DNA from: Muribaculaceae bacterium Isolate-002 (NCI)
Lineage (GTDB): Bacteria > Bacteroidota > Bacteroidia > Bacteroidales > Muribaculaceae
Length of the DNA stretch: 46,376 nucleotides
NCBI GenBank assembly: GCA_004102805.1
Contig: SCEG01000023.1
Location: 1 to 46,376, forward strand
Direction: 5' to 3'
The translations under genes and the position numbers were made by a program. Positions 34,295-42,366 of the stretch are shown here, in pieces. The first letter of the stretch is position 1, and the number at the start of each line of letters is the position of its first letter. Under the pieces are notes generated by a model that was not told where the DNA came from, searched no databases, and saw only the letters and a program-made list of their open reading frames with translations.

Positions 34295-35080
34295 ATGGAA
34301 CTGAACCAGATCATAAATCCCGCCAACCGGGTATATGCCCGTCCGGCTCTGCTTGACGACAACACGATGCACTATTGTCCGGGCTGCAGCCACGGAGTGT
34401 TGCACAAGATAATAGCTGAAATCATCGAGGAGATGGGACTGCAGGAAAACACTATCGGCGTTGCGCCTGTTGGTTGCGCCGTGTTTGCCTACAACTATAT
34501 CGACATTGACTGGGTGGAAGCCGCCCACGGACGTGCCCCAGCCCTGGCATCGGCCATTCAGCGCCTCAATCCCGAGAAACTCGTGTTCACATATCAGGGC
34601 GACGGCGACCTCGCTGCAATCGGCACGGCAGAGACCATCCATGCGGCCAACCGCAGCGAAAACATCGCAATCATATTCATCAACAATGCAATCTACGGCA
34701 TGACCGGCGGACAGATGGCTCCCACCACACTCGAAGGACAGAAAACCGCCACCACACCCTACGGACGCCGTGTCGACCTCAACGGCTACCCGCTCAACAT
34801 ATCAAATCTGCTCGCGCAGCTCGACGGCACCCACTATGTCACCCGTCAGGCAGTGCACACGGCAGCAGCCGGCAGAAAAGCAAAAAGCGCCATTAAAAAA
34901 GCGTTTCAGAATGCACTCGCCGGCAAAGGCACCTCTGTGGTGGAGGTTGTCGGCACATGCTCTTCCGGATGGAAAATGACACCCGACGCCTCCAACAAGT
35001 GGATGGAGCAGCACATGTTTGAGAAATATCCTCTCGGCGACCTCAAAGATGCCGGAGAAATAATACCGAAATCGAAATGA
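34295..35080 (+). CDS. 2-oxoacid:ferredoxin oxidoreductase, beta subunit (TPP-binding)
   Basis: Binds the diphosphate end of TPP and Mg2+. CPGCSHGVLHKIIAEI (residues about 29-44) carries the conserved cysteines, and the TPP motif runs from GDGDLAAIGTAE to FINNAIYGMTGGQMAPTT (about 106-150). 261 residues. Starts 2 bp after the alpha stop and overlaps gamma by 4 nt (ATGA). Confidence 0.93.
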   Translation: MELNQIINPANRVYARPALLDDNTMHYCPGCSHGVLHKIIAEIIEEMGLQENTIGVAPVGCAVFAYNYIDIDWVEAAHGRAPALASAIQRLNPEKLVFTYQGDGDLAAIGTAETIHAANRSENIAIIFINNAIYGMTGGQMAPTTLEGQKTATTPYGRRVDLNGYPLNISNLLAQLDGTHYVTRQAVHTAAAGRKAKSAIKKAFQNALAGKGTSVVEVVGTCSSGWKMTPDASNKWMEQHMFEKYPLGDLKDAGEIIPKSK

Positions 35081-35610
35081 AGGAAGAAATAATCATAGCC
35101 GGATTTGGCGGACAGGGAGTGCTCTCGATGGGCAAGATACTTGCTTACGCGGCGTTGATGAACGATATGGAAGTGACCTGGATGCCGTCATACGGACCCG
35201 AACAGCGCGGCGGCACGGCCAATGTGACCGTAATAATCAGCGACGAGGAGATTTCATCGCCAATCGTCGACACCTACGACACTGCCGTGATACTCAACCA
35301 GCAAAGTCTCGACAAATTCGAAAGCCACATAAAGCCAGGCGGGACACTGATATACGACCCATACGGCATACACCGCAGCCCGGCGCGCACCGACATAAAT
35401 ATCGTAAAGGTCAACGCTATGGACGCATCAATCGAACTCGGCAACGCCAAAGGCTACAACATGATATTGCTCGGCGCGCTTCTTAAACTCAAGCCTGTAG
35501 TATCGCTCGATGATGTGCTCCGCGGCCTCAAGAAAGCGCTTCCGGAGCGCCATCACCATCTGATACCCGCCAACGAGCAGGCCATACTCAAGGGCATGAG
35601 CCTCCTCTAA
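35077..35610 (+). CDS. 2-oxoacid:ferredoxin oxidoreductase, gamma subunit
   Basis: 177 residues, CoA-binding type gamma subunit. Shows the family start IIIAGFGGQGVLSMGKILAYAAL (about 4-26), then VTWMPSYGPEQRGGTANVTVIIS, and NMILLGALLK. Overlap with beta (ATGA) shows translational coupling. Last gene of the operon; the following 159-bp gap contains an inverted repeat GTTGTC/GACAAC (35727-35748) but no good terminator. Confidence 0.92.
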   Translation: MKEEIIIAGFGGQGVLSMGKILAYAALMNDMEVTWMPSYGPEQRGGTANVTVIISDEEISSPIVDTYDTAVILNQQSLDKFESHIKPGGTLIYDPYGIHRSPARTDINIVKVNAMDASIELGNAKGYNMILLGALLKLKPVVSLDDVLRGLKKALPERHHHLIPANEQAILKGMSLL

Positions 35611-35769
35611 GAGATATCAGCTCCTCTCTCTCCACCAATCATTTCTATTTATCTCAATCTCACATAACCCCCACAGCCTGACCGTCATCCCGCAATCAAA
35701 GCAAGAGAGATACGGCTTCCGGCGCGGTTGTCTGCCTGATCTGACAACACCACTTTACTGACGCCATTA

Positions 35770-37596
35770 ATGAAGGAATTTTTCAAAATACTGCGCCGCT
35801 TCGTGCCGCCTTACAAGAAGTATCTGATACTCAACATATTTTTCAATATACTGGCGGCGTTCCTGACACTGTTTTCATTCGCACTTATCATTCCCATTCT
35901 GGAGATGCTCTTCCAGGTGAAAGAGCAGACATACGAATACATGGAAATGGGCAGCGACTCGCTCAAAGATGTTGTTGTAAACAATTTCTATTATTACGTG
36001 CAACAGGCAATCGCTGATCTCGGACAGTCAAACACCCTTGCCATTCTTGCCGTGATGCTGGTGCTGATGACCCTGCTCAAGACCGGCGTCACATATCTCA
36101 GTTCCTACTTTATCATACCGATGCGCTCGGGCATCGTGCGCGACATCCGCAACTACGTCTACGACAAAATCGTGCGCCTGCCAATATCATTCTTCACGTC
36201 AGAGCGCAAAGGCGACGTGATGGCGCGCATGAGCGGCGACGTGGCCGAAATCGAAAGTTCGATAATGGCGTCAATCGACATGTTTTTCAAAAACCCTATC
36301 ATGATTATTGTGTGTCTGTTCACCATGTGCATGATATCATGGCAGCTGACCCTGTTTGTGTTCATCCTGCTGCCGATTGCGGGCACTATAATGGGCAAGG
36401 TGGGCAAAAAGCTGAAACGCAAGTCGCTAGAAAACCAGAATCAGTGGGGAGTGCTCATGTCAAACATTGAGGAAACGCTAGGCGGACTGCGCATCATCAA
36501 GGCCTTCAACGCCGAAGAAAAGGTCAGACGCCGCTTCCATAAGGAAAACCAGGAGCTCTACAATCTCAGCAACAAGGTAGCGCGCCGTCAGTCGCTCGCC
36601 CACCCGATGAGCGAGTTTCTCGGCACGACTGCGATAGCCATCGTGCTGTGGTTCGGCGGTTCGCTGATACTCAACGGCGCCACCTCGATGACAGCATCGT
36701 CGTTTATCTACTATCTGGTGATTTTCTATAACATCATCAACCCTGCCAAGGAATTGTCGAAAGCTGCGTATTCGATACAGAAAGGCATGGCGTCGATGGA
36801 ACGTGTCGACAAGATACTCTCAGCCGATAATCCCATCAAAGACCCGGCCAGCCCCACTGAAATAAAGAGCCTCAAGGGCAATGTCAGCTATAAGAACGTA
36901 AGTTTCAGCTACGGTGCCAATGAAGTGCTCCACAACATCGACCTCGAAATACCGGCCGGCGCCACCGTTGCCCTCGTAGGCCAGTCAGGCTCGGGAAAAT
37001 CCACACTCGCCGACCTGCTGCCACGTTTCTACGATGTGCAGCACGGCAAGATCAGCGTCGACGGAGTCGATGTGCGCGACATGCGTGTGCACGACCTGCG
37101 CTCATTCATGGGCAACGTCAACCAGGAAGCAATCCTCTTCAACGACTCATTCTACAACAACATTACCTTCGGCGTGGAGCACGCCACGATGGAACAGGTG
37201 GTGGAGGCTGCGAAGATTGCAAACGCCCACGAATTTATCATCGAGTCGGAACAAGGCTACGACACCAATATCGGCGACCGCGGATGCCGTCTGTCAGGCG
37301 GCCAGCGCCAGCGCCTGTCAATAGCCCGCGCCATTCTCAAAAATCCGCCGATGCTCATTCTTGACGAGGCTACCTCAGCTCTCGACTCCGAAAGCGAGAA
37401 AGTTGTGCAGGAAGCTCTCGACCGCCTTATGAAAGACCGCACGACGCTTGTAATCGCGCACCGCCTGTCGACAATACGCAACGCCGACCTTATTTGCGTG
37501 CTCCACGAAGGACGCATTGTCGAACGCGGCACCCACGATGAGCTCCTTGCCCTCAACGGCTACTACCGCCGTCTCGTCGACATGCAGAAATTCTGA
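35770..37596 (+). CDS. MsbA-like ABC exporter (fused TMD-NBD)
   Basis: 608-residue half-transporter that works as a homodimer; lipid or lipopolysaccharide export is typical, but the substrate is unknown. The N-terminal six-helix domain covers about 1-345. In the ATPase domain Walker A is GQSGSGKST (about 403-411), the signature is LSGGQRQRLSIARAIL (about 508-523), Walker B is MLILDEATSALD (about 527-538), and the switch His is in AHRLSTIRNADLI. NVNQEAILFNDSFYNNI is the Q-loop region. Stands alone between the oxidoreductase operon and the AspT-type transporter gene. Confidence 0.93.
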   Translation: MKEFFKILRRFVPPYKKYLILNIFFNILAAFLTLFSFALIIPILEMLFQVKEQTYEYMEMGSDSLKDVVVNNFYYYVQQAIADLGQSNTLAILAVMLVLMTLLKTGVTYLSSYFIIPMRSGIVRDIRNYVYDKIVRLPISFFTSERKGDVMARMSGDVAEIESSIMASIDMFFKNPIMIIVCLFTMCMISWQLTLFVFILLPIAGTIMGKVGKKLKRKSLENQNQWGVLMSNIEETLGGLRIIKAFNAEEKVRRRFHKENQELYNLSNKVARRQSLAHPMSEFLGTTAIAIVLWFGGSLILNGATSMTASSFIYYLVIFYNIINPAKELSKAAYSIQKGMASMERVDKILSADNPIKDPASPTEIKSLKGNVSYKNVSFSYGANEVLHNIDLEIPAGATVALVGQSGSGKSTLADLLPRFYDVQHGKISVDGVDVRDMRVHDLRSFMGNVNQEAILFNDSFYNNITFGVEHATMEQVVEAAKIANAHEFIIESEQGYDTNIGDRGCRLSGGQRQRLSIARAILKNPPMLILDEATSALDSESEKVVQEALDRLMKDRTTLVIAHRLSTIRNADLICVLHEGRIVERGTHDELLALNGYYRRLVDMQKF

Positions 37597-37703
37597 TTAC
37601 ACGATCAGTCACGGCATAAGACCTCATTCCCGCAAATCAGAGGGTTGCATAAGAAAATGCTCCAAAACGTCCGATAGCCAAAATCAATTTCACCCCTGCC
37701 GAC

Positions 37704-37724
37704 GTTATAGTTTTATTCTATAAC
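37704..37724 (+). promoter_or_regulatory. Inverted repeat just upstream of the AspT-type gene
   Basis: GTTATAG (37704-37710) and CTATAAC (37718-37724) around a 7-nt loop, ending 11 nt before the ATG at 37736. It may be an operator or a small leader hairpin; TAGTTTTA within it resembles a degenerate -7 box. Confidence 0.3.
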
Positions 37725-37735
37725 AGACAAAGGCT

Positions 37736-39439
37736 ATGATTGATACATTGGCTGGAATATTGAGGGATTATCCGACTATCGCACTGTTTCTCACTGTCGG
37801 AGCGGGGTTTCTTATCGGAAAGATACGTATAGGCAACTTCACCATCGGCAGCGTGACGGCTGTGCTTCTCGTGGGCGTATTGGTCGGACAGCTCGAAATA
37901 CCGATGTCCGGACCTATCAAAATGTTCTTCTTCATGCTGTTCCTGTTCTCGATAGGCTACAGCGTCGGCCCCGACTTCTTCAAGTCGCTTCGCGGACAGG
38001 GGGCTCGACAGGCTCTTTTTGCGGTATGCATGAGTTGCACCTGCTTCGCCACCACTCTCCTGATAGCCAAAGTCATGGGCTACACCAAAGGTGAAAGTGT
38101 CGGGCTGTTTTCAGGCTCGCAGACATGCTCCGCGCTGCTGGGCGTCGGCACTGAGGTGATATCGCGCCTTGACATTCCCGACGACATAAAATCCGGACAG
38201 CTCAATATCATCCCCGTGTGCTACGCCGTCACCTATATATTCGGCACACTCGGCACTGTCGTCATATTGGGCAGTCTCGGCCCTCGCCTTCTCGGCGGCC
38301 TGGCAAAAGTCAGGCAGCAGACCGCTCAGCTCGAACGCATGCTCAACAACACAGGCAGCTCCGGCAACGACCCTGCGCGCATCGATGCTCTTCGGGCTGT
38401 CGTTTACCGCGTCTACACCGCGACATCCGAATTTTTCGACACTCCGCGCACTGTCAAGGAAGTCGAACGATATCTCCGGAGCCATCACCGCGAAGTATAT
38501 ATCGACCGCCTGCGCCACGGCGACGACATATCGGCGCCGCGCTTCGATGTCGAGATTGTCAGAGGCGACCGCATCGTCGTGTGCGGCCGGCGAGAGTTCA
38601 TCATAGGAATTGAAGAACTTATCGGCGAGGAAAGCGATGACACCACACTCCTCTCCTATCAGCTCGACCGTGTAGCCATTCTCGTGACGAAAAAAGAATT
38701 TATCGGAAAATCCATATCTACGATACGCCGCAACAAATATATGCGCGGAGTCGTAGTGCGCGATGCCGTGCGCGACGGCAAATTCATCGACATCGGCCTC
38801 GACACCACATTCCGCCGCGGCGACCGCATCACCGTCGTCGGGCAACCGCAGAGAGTCAGCAATGCCGGACGCCACATAGGCCATATCGACCGTCCGAGCA
38901 TATCCAGCGACCTTATGTTCGTAGGTCTTGCCATCGCTGTCGGCGGCATACTCGGAGCCATGAGCATCTGGATTGGCGGAGTCCCCGTCAGTCTCGGCAC
39001 AAGCGGCGGTGCACTGCTCGCCGGCCTGATATTCGGATGGTTGCGCACGCGACGTCCCACATTCGGCCACATTCCTCCGGGCGCACTGTGGATAATGAAC
39101 AATCTCGGTCTTAACGTATTCATAGCCGTCATAGGCATCGAGGCGGCGCCGACCTTCGTTGCCGGGCTGAAATCCGTAGGGCCTATGCTGCTTGTCGCAG
39201 GCGCTGTCGGCACTACAATACCGCTCCTCGTCGGCCTTTGGCTCGGACATAAAGTGTTCAGATTTAATCCCGCGATAACACTCGGCTGCTGCGCCGGCAC
39301 CCGCACATGCACGGCGTCGCTCGGAGCGGTGCAGAACGCTCTGGGCAGCACCCTCCCGGCCATCGGCTATGCCGTGACTTACGCCGTAAGCAATATTCTC
39401 CTTGTAATATGGGGACTACTGACCGTGATGCTCGTCTGA
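37736..39439 (+). CDS. AspT/YidE-family transporter with RCK (TrkA-C) domains
   Basis: Inner-membrane antiporter-type protein of the aspartate:alanine exchanger family; in fermenters of this group such proteins are thought to move C4-dicarboxylates. 567 residues. Two YidE/YbjL membrane halves (about 1-185 and 390-567) each hold a small-residue signature: SGSQTCSALLGVG near 125 and CCAGTRTCTASLGAVQNALGS near 520. Two cytoplasmic RCK_C regions (about 205-385) include GDRIVVCGRREFIIGIEELIG and FRRGDRITVVGQPQRV. Its 3' end overlaps the convergent tatC by 24 nt. Confidence 0.88.
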   Translation: MIDTLAGILRDYPTIALFLTVGAGFLIGKIRIGNFTIGSVTAVLLVGVLVGQLEIPMSGPIKMFFFMLFLFSIGYSVGPDFFKSLRGQGARQALFAVCMSCTCFATTLLIAKVMGYTKGESVGLFSGSQTCSALLGVGTEVISRLDIPDDIKSGQLNIIPVCYAVTYIFGTLGTVVILGSLGPRLLGGLAKVRQQTAQLERMLNNTGSSGNDPARIDALRAVVYRVYTATSEFFDTPRTVKEVERYLRSHHREVYIDRLRHGDDISAPRFDVEIVRGDRIVVCGRREFIIGIEELIGEESDDTTLLSYQLDRVAILVTKKEFIGKSISTIRRNKYMRGVVVRDAVRDGKFIDIGLDTTFRRGDRITVVGQPQRVSNAGRHIGHIDRPSISSDLMFVGLAIAVGGILGAMSIWIGGVPVSLGTSGGALLAGLIFGWLRTRRPTFGHIPPGALWIMNNLGLNVFIAVIGIEAAPTFVAGLKSVGPMLLVAGAVGTTIPLLVGLWLGHKVFRFNPAITLGCCAGTRTCTASLGAVQNALGSTLPAIGYAVTYAVSNILLVIWGLLTVMLV

Positions 39440-40207
39440 CCGCGGCCTGACTGTCATCGCCGTCGCCTCGTAAAGCATATACAGCGGCACAAACACTACG
39501 AAAAGTGTGAACGGATCGCCCGTAGGGGTTATCAGCGCCGCAAGCACCAGCAGCACCACTATGGCATGACGCCTGTATTTGCCGAAAAATTCGCGCGACA
39601 CAAGCCCCATTCTTCCCAGAAGCCACCCGAGCAATGGCATTTCAAACACAACACCCATAACAAGGATAATCACAGTAAAATTATCCATATATGAGTCAAT
39701 AGTTATCGTATTCGGTATCAGTTCGCTGAGCTGATATGTAGCCAGAAATCTCAATGTCAGCGGGAAAATCAGAAAATATCCGACTGCCACCCCAAGATAA
39801 AACATCACGTTGCCTGCGACAAACGCCCGCACCGCATGCCTCCGCTCACGCGGATAAAGACCCGGACGCACAAAACCCCACAGCATATATATCACCACCG
39901 GAAATCCTGTCACAACTGCCAGCTCGAACGACGTAGACAGGTGTATAGACAGTTGCGATGCCAGCCGGGTGTTGATAAGCGACATCTCAAACGGCTCACC
40001 GGCAGCGCCTGATATCGCGTCAAACAGCCGGTAGAGCGGGAAAACGTCATGACACGGAGCAAGTATCACCGCATCGAATATCTGTGGCATGAATATAAAA
40101 AACAGCACCGACAGCGCTGTAATAAGCCCTCCGATACGAAACAGCACACCTCTGAGCACATCGAAATGCGCCCAGAACGACATCGAACCGCTGCCTTCAG
40201 CCGACAC
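39416..40207 (-). CDS. tatC: Sec-independent protein translocase TatC
   Basis: Inner-membrane core receptor of twin-arginine export. 263 residues with six hydrophobic helices. Conserved N-terminal region SFWAHFDVLRGVLFR (variant of the family's HLxELR), FELAVVTGFPVVIYMLWGFVRPGLYPRERR with the conserved periplasm-cytoplasm loop, and EMPLLGWLL with the conserved Glu. The start could also be the ATG at 40183. 49 bp downstream of tatA on the same strand; its stop runs 24 nt into the convergent transporter gene. Confidence 0.94.
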   Translation of the reverse strand: MSAEGSGSMSFWAHFDVLRGVLFRIGGLITALSVLFFIFMPQIFDAVILAPCHDVFPLYRLFDAISGAAGEPFEMSLINTRLASQLSIHLSTSFELAVVTGFPVVIYMLWGFVRPGLYPRERRHAVRAFVAGNVMFYLGVAVGYFLIFPLTLRFLATYQLSELIPNTITIDSYMDNFTVIILVMGVVFEMPLLGWLLGRMGLVSREFFGKYRRHAIVVLLVLAALITPTGDPFTLFVVFVPLYMLYEATAMTVRPRSDEHHGQ

Positions 40208-40256
40208 TTTATATTCCTTTAAAAACGGTTATCCGCCTACGACCGCAGGAGCACGT

Positions 40257-40463
40257 TCACTCCTTGTCGCTGTCTTTTTTGCCGGCGGCGTCATCTTTAA
40301 TTTCATCGGCAACATCGTTGAGCCCCGCTTTGAAACTCTTGATGCCCTTGCCTATCGAACGCATCAGCTCCGGTATGCGCTTGCCGCCGAACAGCAACAG
40401 TATCACCACCAGTATTATTATCCATTCCCAACCGCGCAGATTGCCTAAAAATGCCGTAATCAT
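40257..40463 (-). CDS. tatA: Sec-independent protein translocase TatA
   Basis: 68 residues: one N-terminal hydrophobic helix (WEWIIILVVILLLFGGKRIPEL, about 13-34) with the FG hinge, then an amphipathic helix (MRSIGKGIKSFKAGLND) and a charged acidic tail ending DSDKE. Forms the pore-like component with TatC; there is no TatB here, as in many minimal Tat systems. Immediately upstream lies the palindromic element (40479-40672), which separates it from the next gene. Confidence 0.95.
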   Translation of the reverse strand: MITAFLGNLRGWEWIIILVVILLLFGGKRIPELMRSIGKGIKSFKAGLNDVADEIKDDAAGKKDSDKE

Positions 40464-40478
40464 CAGTTTATATTATAA

Positions 40479-40672
40479 GAGTATGTTTACTTCTAAAGTA
40501 AATTAAATATTTGAGTATGTTCTATTAATTTTTGATTTCATCACAAAGAATCTTTTGGGCTCTTTTTTAAAGATTTCATCAGTCACGATGCCCGCATCGC
40601 TCCCTCTTCAACTTTAAAAAAGCCCTCCAAAATCTCTCTTTGCGCTAAAATCATTTAAAAGTAAACATACTC
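40479..40672. mobile_element. MITE-like palindromic element with terminal inverted repeats
   Basis: The ends read GAGTATGTTTACTT (40479-40492) and, inverted, AAGTAAACATACTC (40659-40672), and both are flanked by the triplet TAA (40476-40478 and 40673-40675), consistent with a 3-bp target duplication. A second partial copy of the tip, GAGTATGTT, begins at 40513. From there the arm 40513-40575 is similar, inverted, to 40608-40672 over about 60 bp, including CTTTTTTAAAG against CTTTAAAAAAG. The centre holds CGATG-CCCG-CATCG (40586-40599). It has no open frame, and is AT-rich in a GC-richer genome. Alternative: a structured RNA or a large leader hairpin of tatA. Confidence 0.6.
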
Positions 40673-40737
40673 TAAGATTTCTTTTGCAAAAATAATAAAA
40701 TTTCCGTTCTCGCCCATCCCGCACGAATATTATGACA

Positions 40738-41013
40738 TCAGGGATTGAGCAGATCGGGATTATAGTAGTCAAACACATCGCGGGCAAGCTCGAGAGCATG
40801 CTTCGCACCGCTGTCGGGATTGATTGAAACCGCCGTCTCGAAATCGGTCACTGCCGCCGAATAGTTCTGCATTCGCCACGACAACTTCCCGCGCACAAAA
40901 TAAGCCTCGTCATCTCCGGAATTATCAAGCAGATACAGATTTATTTCCGCAGCCGCCTCGGCAAAACGATTTTCATCAATTAATTGTTGTATATTTGGTA
41001 AAGAGGTCATCAA
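40738..41013 (-). CDS. Small tetratricopeptide (TPR) protein
   Basis: 91 residues with about two TPR-like helix pairs: LPNIQQLIDENRFAEAAAEINLYLLDN and DDEAYFVRGKLSWRMQNYSAAVTDFETAVSINPDS (residues about 5-70), ending in a short helix and tail. No signal peptide, so likely cytosolic; partner unknown. The ATG at 41010 is an equally good start. It lies on the same strand as tatA-tatC but is separated from them by the palindromic element. Confidence 0.8.
   Translation of the reverse strand: MMTSLPNIQQLIDENRFAEAAAEINLYLLDNSGDDEAYFVRGKLSWRMQNYSAAVTDFETAVSINPDSGAKHALELARDVFDYYNPDLLNP
40990..40997 (+). promoter_or_regulatory. -7 box for the phytase gene, inside the start of the TPR gene
   Basis: TATATTTG fits TAnnTTTG and would start transcription near 41003, giving a 50-nt leader before the ATG at 41053. 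No strong -33 element. The box lies within the first codons of the divergent TPR gene. Confidence 0.4.
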
Positions 41014-41052
41014 GTATTAATTTTACACGAAAATACAAAAAGTTCAACTATT

Positions 41053-42318
41053 ATGCCAAGGTTTTTCAGTTTTCTAACATTATTTATAGCATTGTCAGCA
41101 TTTGCCGCAAAGGGAGCCGACCCCACCGACACCGACTATTCCTACACCCAGTGCATGGGTTCATGGCTTCCCTACCCCGCGCCTGACAATGCGATTGACA
41201 CACCCGATTCGCTCACGGCCGTGTTTATCAACCATGTGGGACGCCACGGCGCACGCTTCCCGTCATCACCCAATTCCACCTACGCCCTGCGCAGAGCTCT
41301 CGAACGCGCCGACTCGCTCGGCACAATTACACCCGCCGGAACCCGCCTGCTCGGACTTACACGCTATGTGTCGCAGCGCGCCCACAACTACTGGGGTGCT
41401 CTCGACTCGCTCGGCATGGCCGAACAGCGCGGCATAGCATCACGCATGTTTATCAGCTACCCCGACCTGTTTGTCAACGGCAACGTTTCAGCAATCTCCT
41501 CCTACTCTCCACGTTGCTTGATGTCGATGTATTCTTTCACCCATCAGCTCGACCGCCTCAACAACAAGGTTGAGATCATAACCTCATCGGGGCGTCAGAA
41601 CTCGCAGCTCATGCGTCCGTTCGACCTCGACACCGACTATATCGACTTCATGCGCTCAAAAGTATGGGAAACCCCCTGGAGCGACTACGCCGACACCCGC
41701 ATAACCGCCGCTCCGCTTCGCAATATACTCGGCAAGAACTATCCACTGACGCTCGCCGAAACCCGCAGTCTCGCCATCGACGAATACCACTTCCTCGGCG
41801 GCCTTGCAGCCATGGGCATCGAAGTCGACCTCAGTCAGTTCCTTTCACGTGATGAGATAAACGCTCTTTGGAGCGTTTACAACCTGCGCCAGTATCTGCA
41901 GCGCACTGCTTCGGTGCTGTCATCGGTGCCGGCCGACATAGCGTCGCCTCTCGTGCTCGACCTCATACGCACCACCGACGCTGCCGTGGCCGGAAACTCC
42001 GATGCCACCGTGCACCTGCGCTTCGGCCACGCCGAGACTCTGCTGCCCCTATTTTCGCTGCTGCGCCTGCGAGGAGCATACTATCTGACCAACTACTACG
42101 ACACCGTCGCACAGCATTTCAAAAACTTCGACATTGTGCCGATGGCGGCCAACCTGCAGATGATTCTGTTCAAATCCGACCGCGGCGCTTACTATGTGCG
42201 TTTCGACCTCAACGAGCATCCTATACCCCTGATGCCCAACGACGAGCGCATCTACATCCCATGGAGCGAGGCGCGCGAGTATATGGTGCGCTGCCTGCCT
42301 CTCGCACAGCAGCCGTAA
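41053..42318 (+). CDS. MINPP-like histidine acid phosphatase (phytase), secreted
   Basis: Clade-2 histidine phosphatase that probably dephosphorylates inositol phosphates. Signal peptide to about residue 22 (FIALSAFAAKGA). Catalytic loop VGRHGARFP has the nucleophile His65 and phosphate-binding Arg64 and Arg68. The proton-donor motif is HAE at 326-328 (RFGHAETLLPL), as in the MINPP branch rather than the HD of bacterial AppA phytases. 421 residues. A related enzyme has been characterised in B. thetaiotaomicron. Followed after 48 bp by the cysteine-less thioredoxin-fold gene. Confidence 0.9.
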   Translation: MPRFFSFLTLFIALSAFAAKGADPTDTDYSYTQCMGSWLPYPAPDNAIDTPDSLTAVFINHVGRHGARFPSSPNSTYALRRALERADSLGTITPAGTRLLGLTRYVSQRAHNYWGALDSLGMAEQRGIASRMFISYPDLFVNGNVSAISSYSPRCLMSMYSFTHQLDRLNNKVEIITSSGRQNSQLMRPFDLDTDYIDFMRSKVWETPWSDYADTRITAAPLRNILGKNYPLTLAETRSLAIDEYHFLGGLAAMGIEVDLSQFLSRDEINALWSVYNLRQYLQRTASVLSSVPADIASPLVLDLIRTTDAAVAGNSDATVHLRFGHAETLLPLFSLLRLRGAYYLTNYYDTVAQHFKNFDIVPMAANLQMILFKSDRGAYYVRFDLNEHPIPLMPNDERIYIPWSEAREYMVRCLPLAQQP

Positions 42319-42366
42319 TCAGCATCTGCGGCAAAACCTTTTTCACCGTCGAGGCGTTATAATGTC

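Noticed and set aside
38111..39250. 379-codon antisense frame over the AspT-type transporter
   Set aside because: Shadow of a membrane-protein gene with matching codon bias; composition is not protein-like for any family I recognise.
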